This document shows, one piece after another, positions 1 through 5,047 of a DNA stretch of 5,047 nucleotides. Below the pieces are notes generated by a model. It ran no database searches. It saw nothing but the letters and a program-made list of their open reading frames with translations, and was not told the DNA's origin. Source of the stretch: JBCDBY01 sp039182715 (GTDB taxonomy: Bacteria; Planctomycetota; PLA2); NCBI GenBank assembly GCA_039182715.1, contig JBCDBY010000320.1, positions 1-5,047 on the forward strand, given 5' to 3'. Made by a program: the position numbers and the translations under genes. How positions within the stretch are numbered: the stretch's first letter is position 1; each line of letters begins with the position of its first letter.

Positions 1-68
1 CGAGCGTGCCGCGGTCTTAGGCGCGGTCGTTTGGTTATCGGTTCGCCTCGTCGTTGGCCGGGCTGCGC

Positions 69-74
69 GGAGGG
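69..74 (+). promoter_or_regulatory. Candidate ribosome binding site for the large envelope protein
   Basis: GGAGGG is a strong match to the anti-Shine-Dalgarno sequence. It lies 12 bases before the ATG at 87, which is longer than the usual 5-9. It supports the ATG over the in-frame TTG at 54, which has no purine-rich site before it. In a GC-rich leader this match could also be chance. Confidence 0.4.
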
Positions 75-86
75 TACGCTGAGCCG

Positions 87-3000
87 ATGAGAACGGTGCG
101 CCGTGTTGTGCTGGTCGCGTTCTTGGGGATCGCGGCGTTGGTTTCCTCGCTTTGGATCGAGGGTGTGCTCGATCGCGGTGGATCCCGGTCGGAGTCGGGG
201 CGCGATCCGCTGGGCGCGGAGATTGAACGAGACGTCTCGGACGTTGATCCCGCTTCCCCGATCGTCGTGACGTCCAGCATTCGCGGCGGTGAGCATCGCT
301 TGCGGATCCGGCTCCAGATGCCGGACGGCTCACGGCCGGCCCGTGCCCGGGTGCTGGTGTTTGGCCCCGGGAAGAGTCGGGCGCAATTCGACGGTGGTGG
401 GATCGAGACCGACATCTTGCGGATCGCTCCGGGCGTCTACCGCGTCTCGGCGCGCAGCGGAGCGAACTACGGGGCCGCGACGGTGATGGTTCGCAACCTT
501 GTCGAGGAGCGGACCATCACACTCCACGAACGGATCGACGTGCGGGGAACCGTCTACGACGAGTCGAACACGCCGCTTCGAGGCGCTCGGGTCGAGATCG
601 TGCGCCGACAAGGGCGTATCGGACGGACGGACTACCCGACCCTGATCCGTCGCGTCGGCGATCCGGACGATTGGGTCGGGCGGGCGAAGACGGACCGGCG
701 AGGGCGATACGTGCTGAGCGTGCCCGGGAGCGGCCGGTACGCGATCCGCGCGTCCGCGGAGGGGCACGGTCAGGAGGGGCGGGCGGCGCGCGTCGTCACC
801 CGCGACGTCGAAGGCGTCGACTTCCATCTCGATCGCGGGGAGCGAATCGCTGGTCGGGTCGTCAATCGCGATGGCGAACCAATCGAGGGCGCACACGTCC
901 AACTGACCGACCCCGCTGGGGCGTTCTCCACGGGCGCGCCGAAGATCGAGACCTCGACCGACGCCGAGGGACGATTCGAGCTCGTGGCGAATGCGCGATT
1001 TCTACGATTCGGGGGAATGTCCTATCTCGTTGTTCGCGCGCATGGCTATGCGGCCAGGATCAAGACCGATCTCGGGTTACCGGCGCCAGACCTGCTTGTC
1101 GAACTCGAGCGGGGCAGCAGCTTGCGCCTGCGTGTCATGCACGCGACGAATGCGTCTCGTCCGGTCGTCGGCGTCGAGGCCGCGCTGGTCCGCGGCGAGG
1201 GATTCGCGGAAGGAGTGTCCGACGACGAAGGCTGGATCGTCCTCGCGAATGTCCCCCGTCCGAGCGGTGAGATGGACGCCCAAGAGCTCGTCGTTCTCAC
1301 CGCCGAAGGATACGTTTCGGCGACCAAGGACTTGAAAGGGCTCACGCCGGCAGGCGGTTGGATCGAGGCCGGCGTCGTCCGGATGCAGCGCGGCGGCGTC
1401 GTGCGCGGTACCGTCCGGGATGCGGAGTCGAGAGAGCCGATCGCGGGCGCGTGGGTGCAGAGCGTGGGTGGTCTCCCGGAAGAGATCAGCCTGTTCGAGG
1501 GCGGCGGCGTCCGGTCCGACGACGCTGGCCGGTTCGAGCTGCGCGGCGTTTCGCTGCGAGCCCATGTCGTTTTCGCGCGTCATCCAGCCTACGTCTCCGT
1601 GCATGCCCGGACTCCGTCGGACCTCTTCGTGAACGTGAGGGAGTACGCCGTGTTCGAGTCGGGAAGGCGGGAGATCGAGAAAGACCTACTTCTCACTCGC
1701 GGGCGGTTCGTCTCGGGCACGATCGTCGATGAAGCCGGCGAGCCGGTCGCCGGGGCCGAGGTTCGAATGCAGATCGAGTCCGAGATGGAGATGATGGCGC
1801 TGATGGGACTGCTGCCTGATCCGGTGGTCAGCGATGAGTCCGGGCGGTTCTCGTTGGGGCCGCTCAGCGGCCAGTTCCCCGTGACCGTGATCGCGACGTA
1901 TGGTGCACTTGGTCCCGCCGAGGAGCGCGTATCCAGACCCGGTCGCGACGAGCCGGTCCGTCTCGTTCTTCGGAAGCCGTTCGACCTGGACGGACTCGTG
2001 CGGGACGAGAGCGGCCGTCCGATCGCCGGCGTGCGCGTCTTCCTGGATAGCGATCGAGAATCCATCTGGGTGCGTCCCTCGGTGACCGACGTGCACGGCA
2101 AGTTTCGGCTGCGCAACGTGCCGCGGGGAGAGTCCTGGCTGCGCTTCTCGCACCCCCGATACGTCCCGCACACGCGCAGCATCGAGTTGGACGCGGAGAG
2201 TCCTCGCTGGAGTGGAGAGTACACGCTGCGCGCAGGGTCGAGTATCGGCGGCACCGTGTTCGATCCGGAAGGCAAGCCGCTGGCGGGGGTGCGCGTCCTG
2301 GTTTCGCCGCCGTCGAAAGGTCGCAGCGCTTGGCTGCATGCGCGGGATGTACGCACCTCCGCCGCCGGGACCTTCGAAATCCAAGGACTCGAGTCGGGCG
2401 ACTACGCCCTCTCCGTGGACGCGGACGGTCTGCTCGTTCCGAAGCGGATCGTGACGGCGGGGACGGACGGCCTCGAAGTCCGGATGCAGCGCGCGGCGAA
2501 GCTCGCAGGCGTCGTGCATGCCGGTGGTGTGCCGGTCGAGGGAGTCAGCGTGCGCGCGCGTTCGGGGAAGGACACGCTGGGCTGGGCAAGCACGGACGCG
2601 GAGGGGAAGTTCGTCCTGTCGGACCTGCAGCCGGGGGTCACGGTCTCTCTGCGGTGCCGTCACGATCGCTACCGGGATCAGTTGATCGAGAACGTGGCGA
2701 CCGGGACCGTCGGACTCCGGATCGCCCTCGACCGCGGCCGAGTCGTGCGCGGCATCGTGGTCGACGAGTCCGGACGCCCCGTGTCCGGCATTCGGGTCCG
2801 TGCCAGCCCGGGTACCAAGGTGGTCGTTTCGGATCAGCAGGGACGATTCGAGATCTCCGGGTTGGAGAACACCCAACTCACCGTGCGGATCCAAGTCGGG
2901 AAGCGCAACCTTCTGCCGAGCGAGGTGACGTTGTCCGAGAGTGAGTCGGAGGTTCGATTGACGGCGATCGAAGGCCTGACCATCTCCGGTCGTGTTCATC

Positions 3001-3239
3001 TTCGAGCCTCTCGGGGCCTGAACGGCATTTGGATCGAGGTTCTTGACGACCACGGCGAATCGGTGGAAAGCGATTGGCTCGACCCCGACGAACGAGTTTT
3101 CGAGATCCGGTCGCTCCCGAAGGGCATGTTTCGACTTCAGGCGACTCGCTTCTGGGACGACGAAACGCGGGAAGAGACCGTGACGCTGGAGCGCGTCGTG
3201 GCGGGTGCCACAGGGGTCGTCATCCGTTTTCCGGACTAA
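87..3239 (+). CDS. Large envelope protein of tandem carboxypeptidase-regulatory-like modules
   Basis: The product has 1050 residues and is probably exported, with its bulk outside the cytoplasm. Arginines at 2, 5 and 6 precede a hydrophobic stretch at about residues 7-24, which reads as a signal anchor or signal peptide. There is no lipobox, no clear cleavage site, and the only cysteine I find is Cys857. Residues 30-65 form a Ser/Gly/Asp-rich linker. From about residue 68 to the end I count eleven modules of 80-105 residues. Most open with a strand of the form GxVxDxxGxPxxGxxV and later carry a turn such as TDAEGRFEL or SDESGRFSL, the signature of carboxypeptidase regulatory-like or transthyretin-like sandwiches. 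No peptidase, kinase, TonB-dependent barrel or C-terminal sorting motif is visible. Such domains are common in surface and periplasmic proteins, but the function here is unknown. The ATG at 87 is preferred over an in-frame TTG at 54 because it directly precedes the anchor and has GGAGGG upstream. The stop is TAA. Confidence 0.9.
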   Translation: MRTVRRVVLVAFLGIAALVSSLWIEGVLDRGGSRSESGRDPLGAEIERDVSDVDPASPIVVTSSIRGGEHRLRIRLQMPDGSRPARARVLVFGPGKSRAQFDGGGIETDILRIAPGVYRVSARSGANYGAATVMVRNLVEERTITLHERIDVRGTVYDESNTPLRGARVEIVRRQGRIGRTDYPTLIRRVGDPDDWVGRAKTDRRGRYVLSVPGSGRYAIRASAEGHGQEGRAARVVTRDVEGVDFHLDRGERIAGRVVNRDGEPIEGAHVQLTDPAGAFSTGAPKIETSTDAEGRFELVANARFLRFGGMSYLVVRAHGYAARIKTDLGLPAPDLLVELERGSSLRLRVMHATNASRPVVGVEAALVRGEGFAEGVSDDEGWIVLANVPRPSGEMDAQELVVLTAEGYVSATKDLKGLTPAGGWIEAGVVRMQRGGVVRGTVRDAESREPIAGAWVQSVGGLPEEISLFEGGGVRSDDAGRFELRGVSLRAHVVFARHPAYVSVHARTPSDLFVNVREYAVFESGRREIEKDLLLTRGRFVSGTIVDEAGEPVAGAEVRMQIESEMEMMALMGLLPDPVVSDESGRFSLGPLSGQFPVTVIATYGALGPAEERVSRPGRDEPVRLVLRKPFDLDGLVRDESGRPIAGVRVFLDSDRESIWVRPSVTDVHGKFRLRNVPRGESWLRFSHPRYVPHTRSIELDAESPRWSGEYTLRAGSSIGGTVFDPEGKPLAGVRVLVSPPSKGRSAWLHARDVRTSAAGTFEIQGLESGDYALSVDADGLLVPKRIVTAGTDGLEVRMQRAAKLAGVVHAGGVPVEGVSVRARSGKDTLGWASTDAEGKFVLSDLQPGVTVSLRCRHDRYRDQLIENVATGTVGLRIALDRGRVVRGIVVDESGRPVSGIRVRASPGTKVVVSDQQGRFEISGLENTQLTVRIQVGKRNLLPSEVTLSESESEVRLTAIEGLTISGRVHLRASRGLNGIWIEVLDDHGESVESDWLDPDERVFEIRSLPKGMFRLQATRFWDDETREETVTLERVVAGATGVVIRFPD
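294..3236 (+). repeat. Eleven degenerate protein-level tandem modules within the large envelope protein
   Basis: Approximate module starts, as base and residue counted from the ATG at 87, are: 1 at 294 (70), 2 at 525 (147), 3 at 837 (251), 4 at 1110 (342), 5 at 1389 (435), 6 at 1701 (539), 7 at 1980 (632), 8 at 2238 (718), 9 at 2496 (804), 10 at 2736 (884) and 11 at 2973 (963). The clearest opening motifs are DEAGEPVAGAEV in module 6, DESGRPIAGVRV in 7, DPEGKPLAGVRV in 8 and DESGRPVSGIRV in 10. Modules 1, 4 and 11 are the most degenerate. Many modules close with a strand ending in an alternating pattern such as VRMQR or RIALDR, which leads straight into the next module with almost no linker. 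The repeats are diverged at the DNA level, which suggests old duplications and not a recently expanding array. Boundaries are by eye and may be off by several residues. Confidence 0.8.
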
Positions 3240-3254
3240 GGTACGTCCGAGAAA

Positions 3255-3277
3255 GCGCCGTCGGCTCGAGACGGAGC
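3255..3277 (-). terminator. Weak hairpin between convergent genes, possible queG terminator
   Basis: The arms CCGTC (3258-3262) and GACGG (3270-3274) pair around a 7-base loop. After one G-A mismatch, two more GC pairs extend the stem. On the minus strand the stem is followed by TTTCTC, a short pyrimidine tract, about 70 bases after the queG stop. On the plus strand no T-run follows, so it is not a convincing terminator for the large gene that ends at 3239. The rest of the gap (3240-3345) holds an 8-base palindrome CGGGCCCG at 3320-3327 and nothing else I can name. Confidence 0.27.
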
Positions 3278-3345
3278 GACGCGCAGCCGCAGCCCGTCGA
3301 AGCCAAGCAGGATTTCAACCGGGCCCGATGCTTCTTGCGGGATGC

Positions 3346-4311
3346 TCACGTGCGCTCGACCTTCAGCGCGGCTTGCCGGCGGACCAGCGCGCTTGCGTCG
3401 GCCTTCGCGATGGCGAGCGTCTCGTCGTCGATCTGCTCGAGCACGGCGAGCGCGTTGCGGGCGAGGCCGCGGCGGCCGGGGCGGGACAGCGGCGTGTCGT
3501 CGTAGGTGGCGCGGTACTCGGGGCCGCGCATGCGGATCCACTGCTTGAGGTCGGGGACGTCCTGGCCGGGTCGCGGGTCGAAGAGGCCGTCGGCGCGCGC
3601 TTTCGCCATCGAGTTCCACGGGCAGACCTCCTGGCAGACGTCGCAGCCGAAGGCCCACTCGCCGATGTCGATGTCGATCGGCTTCCACTGTTCGATCGTG
3701 AGGTAGGGGATGCACTTGCGCGCGTCGATCACCTTCGGGGCGACGAACGCGTCGGTCGGGCAGGCGTGCAGGCAGAGTTCGCAGGTGCCGCAGCGATCGG
3801 GGTGCGAGGCGTCGGGAGCGAGGTCGGCCGTCGTGAGGACGACGGCGAGGAAGATCCAGCTGCCGTACTCCTGCGAGATGAGACAACCGTTCTTGCCGAT
3901 CCAGCCGATGCCGGCGCGCTCGGCCCACGCCTTCTCCATGAGCGGGCCGGTGTCGCAGTAGGCGCGGAAGCGCTCGCCGGGCAGGAGCGCCTCCAGGCGC
4001 GGCACGAGGTCGTCGAGCGCGCGGCCGACGATGCGGTGGTAGTCCTCGCCCCAGGCGTAGCGGGAGACGCGCGGACCGGGCTCCGGCGTGTGGTCGACGT
4101 GATAGTTCATCGCGAGCACGACGACGGAGCGGCAGCCGTCGAGCAGCTCGCGCACGTCCTTGCGCCGCTCCATGTAGCCCATGTCGCCGTGATAGCCGGC
4201 GTCGAGCCACGCCTGCAGGTGGGCGTCTTCGTCGCCCGGCTCGGCTCGCGCGATGCCGCACAGGTCGAAGCCGGCGGCGGTCGCGGCGAGCTTGACGCGG
4301 GCGGAAGACAT
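3346..4311 (-). CDS. queG: Epoxyqueuosine reductase QueG
   Basis: QueG reduces epoxyqueuosine to queuosine at position 34 of tRNAs with GUN anticodons. It is a cytoplasmic, cobalamin-dependent enzyme with two [4Fe-4S] clusters. The 321-residue product shows the N-terminal DUF1730-type region, then CDTGPLMEKAWAERAG (119-134), whose Asp120 aligns with the family's catalytic acid, and GWIGKN (136-141). A ferredoxin-like part follows with Cys174, 177, 180 and 184 in a CxxCxxCxxxCP motif, the family landmark CIPYLTIE with Cys200, and Cys223, 226 and 230 in CDVCQEVCPWN. All eight cluster cysteines are present. The protein is shorter than E. coli QueG (379 residues as I recall) because the C-terminal extension is reduced; the core is complete. 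The start at 4311 is chosen because 14 residues then precede the conserved GFDLCGIA, as expected for the family. Upstream in-frame ATGs at 4338 and beyond would run into the divergent gene. No Shine-Dalgarno site is seen. The stop is TGA. Confidence 0.95.
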   Translation of the reverse strand: MSSARVKLAATAAGFDLCGIARAEPGDEDAHLQAWLDAGYHGDMGYMERRKDVRELLDGCRSVVVLAMNYHVDHTPEPGPRVSRYAWGEDYHRIVGRALDDLVPRLEALLPGERFRAYCDTGPLMEKAWAERAGIGWIGKNGCLISQEYGSWIFLAVVLTTADLAPDASHPDRCGTCELCLHACPTDAFVAPKVIDARKCIPYLTIEQWKPIDIDIGEWAFGCDVCQEVCPWNSMAKARADGLFDPRPGQDVPDLKQWIRMRGPEYRATYDDTPLSRPGRRGLARNALAVLEQIDDETLAIAKADASALVRRQAALKVERT

Positions 4312-4336
4312 CGCCGCAAGGTATACGATCGCCCTC
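4312..4336. promoter_or_regulatory. Compact divergent promoter region between queG and the NRDE gene
   Basis: Only 25 bases separate the two start codons. At the centre is the palindrome GTATAC (4321-4326). It supplies a -10-like TATACG for the plus-strand gene (4322-4327, 9 bases before its ATG) and TATACC for queG on the minus strand (4325-4320, 8 bases before its ATG). With normal -10 geometry both transcripts would start within about 3 bases of the ATG, so both mRNAs would be leaderless or nearly so. This fits the absence of Shine-Dalgarno sites on either side. I see no good -35 element at normal spacing in either direction. The -10 assignment is inference from sequence only. Confidence 0.4.
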
Positions 4337-5011
4337 ATGTGCGTGCTCATCTGCCGCGTCGGGGACCGTCCGCTCATCGGCGCCAACCGCGACGAGTTCT
4401 ACAACCGCCCCTTCTCCGGCCCGCGCCGGTGGGAGGGCGATGTCGCCTTCACGGCGCCGCTCGACGAGACCGAGGGCGGCACCTGGATCGGTCGCAACGA
4501 TGCCGGCATGGTCGCGGCGATCACGAATCTCTCGCGCCTCGACACCAAGGAGGGGCGCGCCAGCCGCGGGCATCTCGTCGCCGGCGCGCTCTCGCAGCCC
4601 GACGTCGAGTCGGCGCGCGCCTTTCTCGACCACGAGCTCGCGCAGGCGGAACGCAACCCGTGCCAGATCCTGCTGCTGCAGGCCGGCCGCGCTGTGGTCT
4701 GCGTGAACGAAGGCGACCGCTACTTCTTCGAGGAGCTGGCGCCGGGCACGCACGTGCTGAGCAACCTGCACGACACCGACGAAGTCGTCTTCGACCTGCC
4801 CGCGGACTTCACGCTCGACGACCTGCGTCCGATCCTCGCGGACACGCGCAAGAACCTGCCGCGCGACTTCGCCGTCTGCAAGTACACCGGCAACCGCGGC
4901 ACCGTCTCCAGCTCGCTCATCGACCCCGTGAGCGGCGAGTACTGGTACGCCGGCGGCGCCCCGGACCAGACGCCCTACGAGCGCCAGCCCCTCCCGCCGC
5001 AACCGAGTTAG
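4337..5011 (+). CDS. NRDE/TANGO2-family protein (Ntn-hydrolase-like fold)
   Basis: The 224-residue product begins Met-Cys and carries the family-naming motif NRDE at 17-20, within GANRDEFYNRP. Other family landmarks follow in order: GGTWIGRNDAGMVAAITN (47-64), SRGHL (76-80), the strand ILLLQAGRAVVCVN (111-124), LAPGTHVLSN (134-143), and near the end NRGTVSSSLI (186-195) with YWYAGGAPDQTPYE (202-215). Together these identify the NRDE (formerly DUF833) family. Human TANGO2 and its worm relative HRG-9 belong here and have been implicated in haem trafficking. The bacterial role is not established. The fold is thought to resemble N-terminal nucleophile hydrolases, so Cys2 could be a nucleophile after Met removal; that is inference. 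No signal peptide or membrane segment is present, so it is likely cytoplasmic. The ATG at 4337 is chosen because family members start with Met-Cys immediately before the first strand; longer in-frame starts would overlap queG. The stop is TAG. Confidence 0.88.
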   Translation: MCVLICRVGDRPLIGANRDEFYNRPFSGPRRWEGDVAFTAPLDETEGGTWIGRNDAGMVAAITNLSRLDTKEGRASRGHLVAGALSQPDVESARAFLDHELAQAERNPCQILLLQAGRAVVCVNEGDRYFFEELAPGTHVLSNLHDTDEVVFDLPADFTLDDLRPILADTRKNLPRDFAVCKYTGNRGTVSSSLIDPVSGEYWYAGGAPDQTPYERQPLPPQPS

Positions 5012-5046
5012 CGGGATACCCGAGCCGGGTTCGATTCTCCCGCTTT
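5010..5046 (+). terminator. Nested hairpin after the NRDE gene, possible intrinsic terminator
   Basis: A perfect 7-base outer stem, AGCGGGA (5010-5016) with TCCCGCT (5038-5044), encloses an inner stem ACCCG (5018-5022) with CGGGT (5026-5030) and a three-base loop. The outer stem starts inside the TAG stop codon at 5009-5011. TTC follows at 5045-5047 and the window then ends, so any T-tract cannot be judged. The position directly after the stop supports a terminator role, but the large asymmetric internal loop (TCGATTC) makes it an imperfect one. Confidence 0.42.
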
Positions 5047-5047
5047 C

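Noticed and set aside
75..80. TACGCT as a -10 element giving a leaderless transcript from 87
   Set aside because: The match is weak, no good -35 is seen at normal spacing, and it abuts the GGAGGG that better explains translation initiation.
54..86. In-frame TTG at 54 as start of the large modular protein
   Set aside because: It would add eleven polar residues before the arginine-rich start of the membrane anchor and has no ribosome site upstream. The ATG at 87 gives a standard signal sequence.
1686..3053. A 455-codon open frame antisense to the large modular gene
   Set aside because: The plus-strand frame shows regular module motifs over the same bases. The antisense product is Arg/His/Asp/Pro-rich with no recognisable domain, so it is a shadow.
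4292..4297. TTGACG as a -35 element for the NRDE gene
   Set aside because: It matches the consensus well, but the spacer to TATACG at 4322 is 24 bases, far from the usual 16-18, and no -10-like hexamer lies at the right distance.
4253..4336. Longer NRDE protein starting at the ATG at 4253
   Set aside because: The added 28 residues overlap the queG start region, read as antisense of the conserved QueG N-terminus, and displace the Met-Cys start typical of the family.
3236..5002. A 588-codon open frame on the minus strand running across queG and the NRDE gene
   Set aside because: It lies in a different frame from queG and antisense to the NRDE gene. Its translation is low-complexity Arg/Ala/Pro-rich with no family motif, typical of a shadow frame in GC-rich DNA, and both overlapped genes have clear family signatures.
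5018..5047. A tRNA T-arm-like string (GGGTTCGATTC) at the right edge
   Set aside because: The T-loop resembles a tRNA, but the flanking five bases on each side do not pair as a T-stem (two C-C mismatches). No acceptor or anticodon arm is visible upstream, where the NRDE coding sequence lies. The string is explained by the nested hairpin.

Overview
The window is GC-rich bacterial chromosomal DNA holding three complete protein genes and no RNA gene, mobile element or CRISPR array that I can support. The GC content, the very long protein built from carboxypeptidase-regulatory-like modules, and the weak or absent Shine-Dalgarno sequences would suit a planctomycete or another high-GC Gram-negative lineage rich in modular surface proteins. 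That placement is an inference and is not proven by any marker in the window.

Layout. Bases 1-86 are a short leader with no gene. From 87 to 3239 (+) runs a 1050-residue protein with an N-terminal membrane anchor or signal peptide, followed by about eleven tandem beta-sandwich modules of the carboxypeptidase regulatory-like (transthyretin-like) type. I see no enzyme domain and no recognisable sorting signal. Bases 3240-3345 are a convergent intergenic gap with a weak hairpin. From 3346 to 4311 (-) lies queG, encoding epoxyqueuosine reductase, with all eight iron-sulfur cysteines and the catalytic aspartate in place. A 25-base gap with a GTATAC palindrome at its centre separates the queG start from a divergent gene at 4337-5011 (+). 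That gene encodes a small NRDE/TANGO2-family protein and is followed directly by a nested hairpin that may be its terminator.

How the genes relate. QueG performs the last step of queuosine synthesis for tRNA wobble position 34. The NRDE protein belongs to a family linked in eukaryotes to haem trafficking, and its bacterial role is unknown. The two start codons are so close that they must share promoter DNA, but a functional link is speculative. The large modular protein points towards the other two genes, converges with queG, and has a visibly lower GC content, so it is probably a separate transcription unit with a different history. I found no clear new defence, mobile or biosynthetic system. 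The points most worth a second look are the eleven-module protein and the compact divergent promoter.
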